Made by a program: the position numbers and the translations under genes
Notes under the pieces: model-generated
The model's input: the letters and a program-made list of their open reading frames with translations, nothing else
Database searches by the model: none
What the model was told of the DNA's origin: nothing
In this document: one piece after another, positions 11,052 to 19,736 of the stretch
Layout of the letters: each line of letters begins with the position of its first letter
How positions within the stretch are numbered: position 1 is the first letter of the stretch
Assembly: GCA_963756815.1 (NCBI GenBank)
Contig: CAVWPR010000041.1
Coordinates: forward strand, 124,001-188,000
DNA length: 64,000 nt
From: JAENVU01 sp963756815
Lineage (GTDB): Bacteria; Actinomycetota; Acidimicrobiia; IMCC26256; JAENVU01
Reading direction: 5' to 3'

Positions 11052-12860
11052 GTGCGCTGGACCAACGAGCAGATCGCAGCGGCGACCGAGGGCCAGACGG
11101 TCGCGACGCTGTTCCGCGACGCGGTCACCGGCCACGGTGACCAGGTCGCGTTCCGCTGGCAGGACGGGGACGCCTGGCAGGAGATGACATACGCGCAGTA
11201 CGGCGACGCCGCCACCCGGCTCGCCACCGCGCTGTCGGGGCTGGGGATCGGACGGGGTGATCGGGTCGCGCTGATGATGCGCAACCGTCCCGAGTTCCAC
11301 GTGGCCGACGTCGCCATCGTGCTCGTGGGCGCCACGCCGATCTCGATCTACAACTCCTCGTCGCCCGACCAGATCGCCTACGTGATGGGTCACTCCGGGG
11401 TGAGGGCCGCCATCGTCGAGGACGAGAGGTTCCTCGCCGGGGTGCAGTCGGTGCGGGCCGAGCTCCCGAACCTGCAGCACGTGGCCGTCGTCGAGGCTCC
11501 AGCGGGCGGCCTGCCCGACGGCGTCCTCGACTGGTCCGAGCTGCTCCGCGCCGAGCCCGGCGACCTCGCGACGCTCGCCGCGACCGCGCAGCCGTCGGAC
11601 CTCGCGACGGTCATCTACACGTCGGGCACGACCGGGCCGCCCAAGGGAGTGATGCTCGACCACGCCAACGTGACGTGGACGGTCAAGTGCATGCGGGAGG
11701 CGTTCTCGGAGATCGACGTCGAGGGCTCGCGCGTCGTGTCGTACCTGCCGATGGCGCACATCGCCGAGCGCAACGTCACCCACTACGGCGGGCTCGCGTT
11801 CCACTACGAGGTGACGACGTGCCCGGAGCCGGGACAGGTCGCGAAGTACCTGCCGCACGTGCGACCGCACATCTTCTTCGCGGTGCCGCGCGTGTGGGAG
11901 AAGATCCACGCCGGCGTGATGGCCATGGCCGGTGCCGACCCGGCGCGCAAGGCCCAGCTCGACGCCGCACTGGACATCGGTCTCAAGGTGTCGGACCACA
12001 CGGCGCGCTCGGAGGAGCTGCCGGCCGACCTCGCCGCCGCCTGGGCCGAGGCCGACGCGGGCCTGCGCGCGGTGCGCGTCGTGCTCGGGCTCGACGACTG
12101 CATCGCCGCGATCAGCGGCGCGGCGCCGATCGCGGTCGAGATCTTCGACTTCTTCCGTGGCCTCGGGGTGCCGCTCAGCGAGGTGTACGGGATGAGCGAG
12201 TCGACCGGGCTCATGACCTGGGACGCGTTCGCCATCCGGGCGGGCACCGTCGGCCGCGCGGTCCCGGGCCTGGAGCTCGAGCTCGCCGACGACGGTGAGG
12301 TGATCTGCCGGGGCGGGTGCGTGTTCCGCGGGTACCTCGACGAACCCGAGAAGACCGCAGAGGCGCTCGACGCCGACGGCTGGCTCCACTCCGGCGACAT
12401 CGGCGTCATCGACGCCGACGGCTACCTGCGCATCGTCGACCGCAAGAAGGAGCTGATCATCACCGCGGGCGGCAAGAACATCTCACCCGCGAACCTCGAG
12501 TCGGCGCTGAAGGCGCAGCTGTTGATCGGCCAGGCGTGCGTGATCGGTGACCAGCGCCCGTTCATGAGCGCCCTGGTGGTGCTCGATCCCGACACCGCGC
12601 CGATGTGGGCGAAGTCCCAGGGCATCGAGTCGACGAGCCTGGCCGAGCTGTCGGACCACGCCGAGGTGCGTGCCGAGGTCGACCGAGAGGTCGAGGCCGC
12701 GATGGCGTCGTTCAACAACGCCGAGCGGGTGAAGAAGGTGGCCATCCTGCACGAGGAGTGGCTGCCGGACTCCGAGGAGCTCACACCGACGAGCAAGCTC
12801 AAGCGTCGCGGCATCCACGGCAAGTACGCCCAGGAGATCGAAGCGATCTACGCCCGCTAG
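11052..12860 (+). CDS. Long-chain fatty-acid--CoA ligase (FadD15-like AMP-forming)
   Basis: Activates fatty acids to acyl-CoA through an acyl-adenylate. The 602-residue product is intact. Adenylation motifs are in order: IYTSGTTGPPKGVMLDH near residue 193 (P-loop), YLPMAHIAERN near 236, YGMSESTGLMTWD near 380, WLHSGDIGVID near 443, DRKKELIITAGGKNISP near 460 with the mobile C-terminal domain after it, and a KLKRRGI lysine region near the end. The N-terminal linker motif and length match the FadD15/very-long-chain group. The GTG at 11052 follows a G6 ribosome site; the open frame upstream is unrelated intergenic sequence. Confidence 0.94.
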   Translation: MRWTNEQIAAATEGQTVATLFRDAVTGHGDQVAFRWQDGDAWQEMTYAQYGDAATRLATALSGLGIGRGDRVALMMRNRPEFHVADVAIVLVGATPISIYNSSSPDQIAYVMGHSGVRAAIVEDERFLAGVQSVRAELPNLQHVAVVEAPAGGLPDGVLDWSELLRAEPGDLATLAATAQPSDLATVIYTSGTTGPPKGVMLDHANVTWTVKCMREAFSEIDVEGSRVVSYLPMAHIAERNVTHYGGLAFHYEVTTCPEPGQVAKYLPHVRPHIFFAVPRVWEKIHAGVMAMAGADPARKAQLDAALDIGLKVSDHTARSEELPADLAAAWAEADAGLRAVRVVLGLDDCIAAISGAAPIAVEIFDFFRGLGVPLSEVYGMSESTGLMTWDAFAIRAGTVGRAVPGLELELADDGEVICRGGCVFRGYLDEPEKTAEALDADGWLHSGDIGVIDADGYLRIVDRKKELIITAGGKNISPANLESALKAQLLIGQACVIGDQRPFMSALVVLDPDTAPMWAKSQGIESTSLAELSDHAEVRAEVDREVEAAMASFNNAERVKKVAILHEEWLPDSEELTPTSKLKRRGIHGKYAQEIEAIYAR

Positions 12861-12885
12861 GTCAAGGCCGGAGGGCGATCAGCCG

Positions 12886-12915
12886 GCTCTCAGGCGTCAT
12901 CGGCGTGCTCTCAGG
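12886..12915 (+). promoter_or_regulatory. Direct repeat GCTCTCAGG, 21 bp apart, upstream of the efflux operon
   Basis: The same nine bases occur at 12886-12894 and 12907-12915, two helical turns apart, 66 bases before the ATG at 12981. Direct repeats on one face of the helix are typical of OmpR-type response-regulator sites. No regulator gene lies next to the operon, so the binding protein is not known. Confidence 0.45.
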
Positions 12916-12980
12916 CTCCACACCGGATGATGCGCCGCCGCCTCACGCGGCACGCCGATCTTCCGTGGAGGGTGTCCACC

Positions 12981-13656
12981 ATGAGCACGTTGCCCCCGAC
13001 CGAGCCGTCCGTGCCTTCCGGTCCGACGACACCGGCGCCCGCTTCGGCACCGCCCTCGTCGGCGCGTACGACGACCGTCGCGCTGTTCGCGGTGGTGGGG
13101 CTGGTCATCGGCGCGGCCGGTGGATATCTCGTCGGCCACTCCGGCTCGTCGTCGTCGTCGAAGGCCGGACCCTCGACGTTCGCCGACGCGCTGGCGCAGT
13201 ACCGCGCCGGCACGCTGCCGGCCGGCAACCTGCAGGGGACCTTCCGTGCGGGAGCCGGTGGACGGCGCGAGCGGCAACGGGTCCACCGCGAACGGCGCGA
13301 CCCGACCGGGTGGCGGCGCCGGACGGGGCTTCGGCGGCTTCGGCGTCATCGGCACGGTGAAGTCGGTCGCCGGCGACGTCGTGACGGTGACCACCCGTGA
13401 CGGGACCGACGTCGAGGTGACGGTCACGCCGTCCACCACGGTCTCGAAGACCGTCTCCGGCACGGTGAGCGACCTCGCCTCGGGCACGAACGTGCGCGTC
13501 GTGCCGGAGTCCGGGAGCTCCGCGAACGCGACCTCGGTGACGGCGTCGTCGATCGCCGAGGTCCCCGCCGGCGGGCCGGGCGGTGGCGGATTCGGTGGGT
13601 TCGGCGGCCGCGGCGGTGGCGCCGGGACCGGCAGCTCGAGCGCGTCGGGAACCTGA
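12981..13656 (+). CDS. Membrane-anchored DUF5666-type protein with glycine-rich tail, one frameshift
   Basis: First gene of the efflux operon. A Pro/Thr/Ser-rich cytoplasmic N-terminus is followed by one membrane helix (VALFAVVGLVIGAAGGYLV, about residues 35-53) and an outside domain with the beta-strand pattern VIGTVKSVAGDVVTVTTRDG of DUF5666. The last 25 residues are almost only Gly, Phe, Arg and Ser. An indel near 13250, in a run of G, separates the two halves. GGAGG lies ten bases before ATG 12981. The role is unknown; position suggests an accessory factor of the transporter, and the downstream adaptor genes carry similar glycine-rich ends. Confidence 0.72.
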
Positions 13657-13692
13657 GTCCCGGCCCGAACCGCTCTCGCACCGGAGGTCGCC

Positions 13693-15178
13693 ATGACGAT
13701 CGACGCAACTCGCACCGAGGACCCCGACGCGTCCGCGCCGGCACCTGCGCAGGATGGAGCGCCGGCCGGGGTCGCGGGCCATCCCCGCCGCCGCTGGCAG
13801 GATCCGACCGTCCTCGGCGTGCTCGTCCTCGCCGTCGCGGTGATCGGCTTCGCGATCTGGTGGTTCCTGATCCGGACGACGGACGGCGGGACCGCGGCGG
13901 CCACCCCCACGGATCAGGTCGTGGCCGCGACGACGGGCGACATGAGCCGGACGGTCTCCGCAACCGGCACGGTCGCGGCCGCGCAGAGCGCGAGCCTGAG
14001 CTTCTCGTCGCCGGGCACCGTGACCGCGGTGAACGTGAAGGCCGGCGACACCGTCACCACCGGCGAGGTGCTGGCCTCGATCGATCCCGTCCAGCTCCAG
14101 GCCGACGTGAGCGCGGCGCAGTCGAGCGTGGCCTCGGCCGAGGCGAAGCTCTCGGACGACCGCGCCGCCGGCGCGTCCTCGGCGCAGCTCGCGGCCGACG
14201 AGGCGAGCGTGACCTCGGCGACCGATGCCCTGACCAGCGCCCAGGCCGACCTCGCCGGCGCGTCGTTGGTCTCCACCTTCGACGGCACGGTGGCGTCGGT
14301 CGAACCTCACCGTCGGTCAGCAGCTCGGCTCCGGTGGCGCCGGGGCCAACTCGGCGACCGGCTCGGGCAGCGGGTCGGGCCAGACGTCGTCCTCCCTCGC
14401 CTCGGGCGGCAGCGGCGGCTTCGGCAACAACAACTCGACGGGCGCCGCATCGTCCGCGTCGAGCGGACAGATCGAGCTGGTCAGCAGCGGCCGCTACACC
14501 GTGTCGCTCGGAGTCGGGAGCAGTGACATCGCGCAGGTCGCGGTCGGCCAGTCCGCGACGCTCACGGTCACCAACGCCACCTCGAACCGCTTCGGCGGCT
14601 TCGCGGCTCGCCTCTTCGGTGGCGGCGGTGCCGCGTCCGGTACCGGCACGACCGGCGGCCCCGGCGCGTCCGGCGCCGGGACCACGGCGGGGACCGGTGC
14701 CACCGCCACGGGCTCCGTCACCGACGTCGGCCGCGTCGCCACCGCGAGCAGCGGGGTGGCGAGCTACCCGGTGACGATCACGTTCGACGCGCCGGCGAGT
14801 CAGTTCTTCGTCGGTACGACCGTGACCGGCGCGATCGACGTCGCAACCGTGAAGGGCGCGATCCAGGTGCCGAGCCGCGCGGTCACGACCGACGCGAACG
14901 GTGCGACGACGGTGTTGATCTCGACCGACGGCACCGTCAACGGTGCTCGGCAGACCCGCACGGTGACCACCGGGCTCGTGAGCGGCGGTGAGACCCAGAT
15001 CGTCAGCGGGTTGCGCGCCGGCGAGCACGTGGTCATTGCGGCGCCGACGTTCCCGGGCGGCTTCGGCCGCACCGGCGCGGGTGGCCCGTCCGGCGCGGGC
15101 CGGTTCCCCGGCGGTGGCGACCTCGGCGGATTCGGCGGCGGCTTCGGCCGCTCCGGCGCAGGCGGGGCCACGCCGTGA
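13693..15178 (+). CDS. MacA/HlyD-type efflux adaptor, one frameshift
   Basis: Membrane-fusion adaptor that links an ABC exporter to the cell envelope. It has one N-terminal membrane helix (about residues 37-57), a first half-motif with GTVAAAQSASLSFSSPGTV and GDTVTTGEVLASIDP (lipoyl-like domain), an alanine-rich coiled coil, and a beta-barrel part with SRAVTTDANGATTVLI and GLRAGEHVVIAAP. One G too many after GTC at 14302 moves the frame; removing it joins GTVASV to NLTVGQQLG. The C-terminus is glycine-rich (GGFGGGFGRSG). Its stop overlaps the ATPase start as GTGA. GGAGG lies before the ATG. Substrate is not predictable. Confidence 0.85.
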
Positions 15179-15936
15179 CGGTCGGGGAACCGGACGCGGC
15201 GCGGGCTGCGGTACCGGTGATCGAGCTGACCGACGTCGGCAAGGTGTACGACACCGGGTCGATCGCGGTCGCTGCGCTCCAGGACGTCACCCTGCGCATC
15301 GACGAGGGCGAGTTCATCGCGGTGACGGGCCCGTCGGGGTCCGGGAAGTCGACCCTGATGCACATCATCGGCTGCCTCGACGTGCCGACGTCCGGTACCT
15401 ACCGGCTCGTGGGCCACGACGTGGGCCGGTTGGGGGAGGACCGGCTCGCCGCGGTGCGCAACCTGTTCGTCGGGTTCGTGTTCCAACAGTTCAACCTGCT
15501 CCCGTCGATGACCGCGCTGCGCAACGTCGAGCTGCCGCTGATCTACTCCGGCGTCGAGCCGGCCGCACGGAGGGAGCGGGCCCGTGCCGCCCTCGTCGAG
15601 GTCGGCCTCGAGGACCGCGCCGCGCACCGTCCGGGCGAGTTGTCGGGTGGTCAGCAGCAGCGCGTCGCGATCGCCCGCGCGCTCGTGACCGATCCGGCCG
15701 TGATCCTCGCCGACGAGCCGACCGGGAACCTCGACACCCGCTCGACCGAGGACGTCCTCGCGCTCCTGGGCACGCTCCACGCACGAGGACGGACGGTCGT
15801 CCTGATCACGCACGAGGCCGAGCTCGCCGACGCGGCGGATCGGCGCGTCGTCGTGCGCGACGGCGGCATCGTCGAGGACGAGCGTCGACGCGCGGCGACC
15901 GACACCGGATCGGGACGAGTGGGGGTCTCCCGGTGA
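15175..15936 (+). CDS. MacB-type ABC transporter ATP-binding subunit
   Basis: ATPase driving the exporter. The 253-residue product carries Walker A GPSGSGKST near residue 46, the Q-loop FQQFNLLPSMT near 97, the signature LSGGQQQRVAIARAL near 150, Walker B VILADEPTGNLD near 173 and the H-loop LITHEAE near 208. This is the MacB/LolD subclass. It overlaps the adaptor stop and the permease start by four bases on each side, so the three genes are translationally coupled. Confidence 0.96.
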   Translation: MTVGEPDAARAAVPVIELTDVGKVYDTGSIAVAALQDVTLRIDEGEFIAVTGPSGSGKSTLMHIIGCLDVPTSGTYRLVGHDVGRLGEDRLAAVRNLFVGFVFQQFNLLPSMTALRNVELPLIYSGVEPAARRERARAALVEVGLEDRAAHRPGELSGGQQQRVAIARALVTDPAVILADEPTGNLDTRSTEDVLALLGTLHARGRTVVLITHEAELADAADRRVVVRDGGIVEDERRRAATDTGSGRVGVSR

Positions 15937-17167
15937 GCTGGCGCGACACGTTCCGCACCGCGAGCGAGGCGGTGCGGAGCCATCGGCTCCGCTCCCTGCT
16001 GACGATGCTCGGCATCCTCATCGGCATCACCGCCGTGGTGCTGACGGTCGGGCTCGGCGAGGGTGCCCGCGCCGACGTCCAGGACCAGATCAACGCGCTG
16101 GGGACGAACGTGCTCGTCATCTCGCCGGGCAGCTCGACGTCGTCGACCGGCACGCGGGGCGGCTTCGGCTCGGCCTCGACGCTCACGGTGCAGGACGCCC
16201 ACGCGCTGGAGAGCCGCGTGGTCGCGCCGGACATCCAGACGGTGGCGCCCGCCGCGACGACGCCCGCGTCGCTCACCGTCGGGACCACCAACTGGACGAC
16301 GACGCTGACGGGGACCACGCCGAGCTGGCGCGTCGCGCGAGGTCGCGCGGCACGACGAGCGGGCGCTTCATCACCGCCGCCGACGAGCGCACGGCCTCGC
16401 CGGTGGTGGTGCTCGGGCCCGACACGGCCAGCGAGCTGTTCACGAACGCAGACCCGGTGGGCCAGTACGTCTCGGACGGAGGGACGCGGCTCCAGGTCGT
16501 CGGCGTGCTCGCCACGGTGAGCTCCTCGGAGCAGACCTCCAACAACGACCTCGCGATCGTGCCGCTGTCCACGTACCAGCAGCGCCTCGTCGGCGGACCG
16601 AATCGCAACTCGGTGAGCTCGATCGCGGTCAAGGCGCGCTCCGCGGCGACGCTGTCGGCCGCCTACCAGGAAGCCGACGCCGTCCTGGGGAACCTGCACG
16701 GCATCACGACCCCCACGAGTGCCGACTTCTCGATCGCCACGCAGCAGTCGATCCTGAGCGCGTCGACCTCGGTGAACGACACGCTCACCGTGATGCTGGG
16801 CGGCATCGCCGTGATCGCGCTGCTCGTCGGCGGCATCGGCGTCATGAACATCATGTTGGTGTCGGTCAGCGAGCGCATCCGGGAGATCGGACTCCGCAAG
16901 GCGCTCGGCGCGCGACCGCGCGCCATCCTCCGGCAGTTCCTCGTGGAGGCGTCGATCATCGGCTTCGTCGGCGGCGTCGTCGGCGTCGGCCTCGGGCTGC
17001 TCGGCGCCGTGGTCGTCCCGGCGGTCTCCGACAGCCGGGTGATCCTCTCGGTCCCGGTCGTGGCGCTCGCGATCGTCGTCGCCATCGGCATCGGCATCCT
17101 CTTCGGCGTCTACCCCGCGTCGCGCGCCGCGCGGATGGCGCCCATCGACGCGCTCAGGAGCGAGTGA
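15933..17167 (+). CDS. MacB-type ABC transporter permease, frameshifted
   Basis: Permease with the MacB architecture: one helix near the N-terminus (SLLTMLGILIGITAVVLTVGLG), a large outside domain, then three helices (MLGGIAVIALLVGGIGVMNIM and two more) with the ERIREIGLRKALGAR coupling motif and the YPASRAARMAPIDALRSE ending. Homology changes frame near 16335-16345; removing one G after each of two GTC codons (16335 and 16345) restores a continuous protein through VRGTTSGRFITAAD. Without repair the product would stop after about 195 residues. It lies between the ATPase and a second adaptor. Confidence 0.86.
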
Positions 17168-17168
17168 C

Positions 17169-18899
17169 ATGGAGGATCGTCCGGAGTCGTCCGTCGCCGC
17201 CGATCGTCGTCTCTCGGCCCTGTTCCCCGAGGAGCACGGCGGTCGCCGCCGCCGCAGTGCGTTCGTCGCAGTGGCCGTGGTGGTGGTCGGGGTCGTCGTC
17301 GCGCTCGTCGCCACCGACGCCTTCGGTTCGAGCGATCCCGGCTACCGCATCGGGACCGCCGCCCGCCGTACCGTCGAGACCACCGTGCACGGCGTCGGGA
17401 CCATCGAGCCGGTGGAGCAGACGAAGGTCGCGTTCCCGGTGGCGGGAACGGTGGCGAGCGTCCTGGTCGTGGTCGGACAGTCCGTCGTGGTGGGCCAGAC
17501 CCTCGCCGTGCTCGACGGGCGGCAGCTGGAGACGAACCTGCACGAGAAGGAGCTCGCACTGGCCCAGGCCGAGCTCGCGCTGACCAATGCCCGGAACGGG
17601 ACCGCGAGCGGCCCGGCGGCGACGGGGTCGGCCGGCGGCTCGGGGGCCACCCGAGCGTCGACGACGGCGAAGGTCTCGGGCGCGCCGACCCTCGTGCTGA
17701 CGGCGGCGCCGGTCGGCGGGGCCGGCTCGACTGCCGCGGCCCAGCAGGCGGTGCTCGACGCGCAGCAGCAGGTGGACGCTGCGCTCGCCTCCGCCGCGAC
17801 CGCCGAACACGCCGCGCAGGTCACGTGCGCGGCCGCAGGGGTCACGGTGCCGGGGTCGCCGACGAGCGCCACGACGTCGACGAGCACGACCACGACACCC
17901 TCGACGGCGGCGCTGGCCGCGTGCCAGTCGGCACTCGGCGCGCTGATGCACGCACAGCAGAACGTGACCGCGGCGCAGCACACGTTGACCCGCGCCGAGC
18001 ACGAGCTCGACGCGCTGCTCGCCCAGCAGGGTTCGGGATCAGGTGCCGCCACCGGTGGTTCGACGTTCGGCGCCGGCGGCTCGGCAACCGGGCGCACGAA
18101 CGCGACGGCCGGGCCGAGCGCGGCCGACCTCGCGAGCTACCAGCGGGCGGTCGACAGCGCAGCGGCGGCGGTCGCGGTCGCCCAGCAGGCGGTGCAGCAG
18201 GGCACGATCGTGAGCCCGATCGCGGGAACCGTCACCGCGGTGAACCTCGCGGTCGGGCAGAGCGTGACCGCGGCATCGACGACGGACGACGTCATCGTCA
18301 CCGGACCGGGCGGGTTCGAGGTCTCGACGAGTCTCGGCGTGAGCGAGATGCCGCACGTCGCGCTCGGCGACGCGGCAACCGTTGTGCCCGACGGCGATCA
18401 CCGGGTGTACCGCGGCACGGTCGTGTCCATCTCCGCGCTGCCGTCGTCGGTGACCTCGGCCGCGACCGACTATCTCGTCGTCGTGGGCCTCGCCGATCCG
18501 AACGCAGCCCTGACCAACGGCAACCTCGGGTCGGTCACCATCGTGACCGAGCGGGTCACGGACACGCTCTCGATCCCGACGTCCGCCGTCACGACGGTCG
18601 GCGCGCGCCATCTGGTGCAGCTGCTCGGCCGGGGCGGCGATCCGCACACGGTGGCCGTGAGCGTCGGCACCCTCGGCGCGAGCTGGACCCAGGTGACGAG
18701 CGGACTGCGGGCGGGCGACCGGGTCGTGATCGCCGACCTGGCGACGCCGCTGCCGGGGACGGCGACCAGCTCCGAGAACGGGACCACCGGCGCCGCGGCG
18801 AGCCGGATCCAGGGCTTGTTCCGCGGGACGGGCGCGGGTGGGGGCTTCGGCGGCCCGCCCGGCGGTGGTGCCGGGGGATTCGGTGGCGCCGGGCGTTGA
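17169..18899 (+). CDS. Second HlyD/MacA-type efflux adaptor with glycine-rich tail
   Basis: Intact 576-residue adaptor starting one base after the permease stop. It has a cytoplasmic arginine-rich start, one membrane helix (about residues 36-56), a lipoyl-like half with GTVASVLVVVGQSVVVGQTLAVLDGRQL, a very long alanine/glutamine-rich coiled-coil region (about residues 120-350) broken by Ser/Thr-rich loops, the second half GTVTAVNLAVGQSVTA, and a membrane-proximal domain with GLRAGDRVVIADL. It ends in a glycine-phenylalanine tail (GGFGGPPGGGAGGFGG). Two adaptors for one exporter is unusual; they may form a mixed adaptor or serve different partners. Confidence 0.9.
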   Translation: MEDRPESSVAADRRLSALFPEEHGGRRRRSAFVAVAVVVVGVVVALVATDAFGSSDPGYRIGTAARRTVETTVHGVGTIEPVEQTKVAFPVAGTVASVLVVVGQSVVVGQTLAVLDGRQLETNLHEKELALAQAELALTNARNGTASGPAATGSAGGSGATRASTTAKVSGAPTLVLTAAPVGGAGSTAAAQQAVLDAQQQVDAALASAATAEHAAQVTCAAAGVTVPGSPTSATTSTSTTTTPSTAALAACQSALGALMHAQQNVTAAQHTLTRAEHELDALLAQQGSGSGAATGGSTFGAGGSATGRTNATAGPSAADLASYQRAVDSAAAAVAVAQQAVQQGTIVSPIAGTVTAVNLAVGQSVTAASTTDDVIVTGPGGFEVSTSLGVSEMPHVALGDAATVVPDGDHRVYRGTVVSISALPSSVTSAATDYLVVVGLADPNAALTNGNLGSVTIVTERVTDTLSIPTSAVTTVGARHLVQLLGRGGDPHTVAVSVGTLGASWTQVTSGLRAGDRVVIADLATPLPGTATSSENGTTGAAASRIQGLFRGTGAGGGFGGPPGGGAGGFGGAGR

Positions 18900-18935
18900 C
18901 GCGTCGCGGTGTCGCCGGCGCCCCGGGGAGGCCGG

Positions 18936-19709
18936 TCAGTCGGAGGTGGCGACCTCGAGCCGGTCCCGCCCCTGGGAGCGGGCGTGGTCGAGGGCGCGCT
19001 GGGCGCGGTCCATCAGCTCGAGCGCGCTGAGCGCGTGGGTGGGATAGCACGCGACGCCCGCCGAGATCGTCAGCACGTCACCGATCACCGACTGGTGCAA
19101 CGTGCCCCGGATGCGCTCCGCCGCCCACACCGCCCCGGCCTCGGCCGTGTCCTCGAGGATCGCCGACGCCATCGTCGGACCGATCCGGCACGCGGCATCC
19201 GACTCGCGCAGCGTCTGGGTGATCACCTCACCGAGCGCGGCGACGGCGTTGTCGCACTGCTCCTGCGTCGCGTCGTCGAGCCCGTCGACCTGGAACATCA
19301 CCAGCGAGATCGGTTGCAGGGCGCGCCTCGCCGCCGCAACACGCTTCTGGACGAGCACCTTGTAGTGCTGTTCGCCGAGCAGGCCCGACACGGTGTCCAC
19401 GGAGTTCTCCATCGGTGGTTGGGCGAGGGGGAGGTTGTGGGCGCGGCTGGTGCTCGCCTCCTCGGCGAAGATCGCCGCGAGCGCGTCGAGCTCCCGGCGC
19501 ATCCCGTCGCGTTCGTCGACGATGCGGCCCTGCTCGTCCTCGACGGTGCGCAGCTGCGCGCCGATCGCGGTCGCGCCGATCGCGGCGAGGAACCCGAAGC
19601 CGCCCGCGACGAGCCCGACGTCGGGCAGGTCGGCCACGCTGGCCACGATGCCGGCGAGGAGCGCGGCGAATCCGGCCGCGATGGAGTAGGCGACACGCCG
19701 ATCCTTCAC
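18936..19709 (-). CDS. Membrane protein with degenerate GGDEF domain
   Basis: Two N-terminal membrane helices (about residues 8-27 and 31-50), a coiled-coil linker, and a C-terminal domain of diguanylate-cyclase fold (about residues 110-250) recognisable from the ISAGVACYP and ALYRADRALYxAK-like ALELMDRAQRALDHARSQGRDR segments. At the position of the RxGGDEF loop the sequence is CRIGPTMASAIL, so the catalytic motif is lost and cyclase activity is unlikely. It may be a GTP or c-di-GMP sensing or structural remnant. The gene sits alone between the efflux operon (convergent) and ecm. Confidence 0.7.
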   Translation of the reverse strand: MKDRRVAYSIAAGFAALLAGIVASVADLPDVGLVAGGFGFLAAIGATAIGAQLRTVEDEQGRIVDERDGMRRELDALAAIFAEEASTSRAHNLPLAQPPMENSVDTVSGLLGEQHYKVLVQKRVAAARRALQPISLVMFQVDGLDDATQEQCDNAVAALGEVITQTLRESDAACRIGPTMASAILEDTAEAGAVWAAERIRGTLHQSVIGDVLTISAGVACYPTHALSALELMDRAQRALDHARSQGRDRLEVATSD

Positions 19710-19736
19710 GCCGGATGCATCGGCGCGCCGGACCGC

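Noticed and set aside
9447..12860. Natural fusion of CoA-transferase and acyl-CoA ligase in one frame
   Set aside because: The joining 150 codons are the non-coding motif array; a one-base repair at 10560 gives a stop, and the ligase has its own ribosome site.
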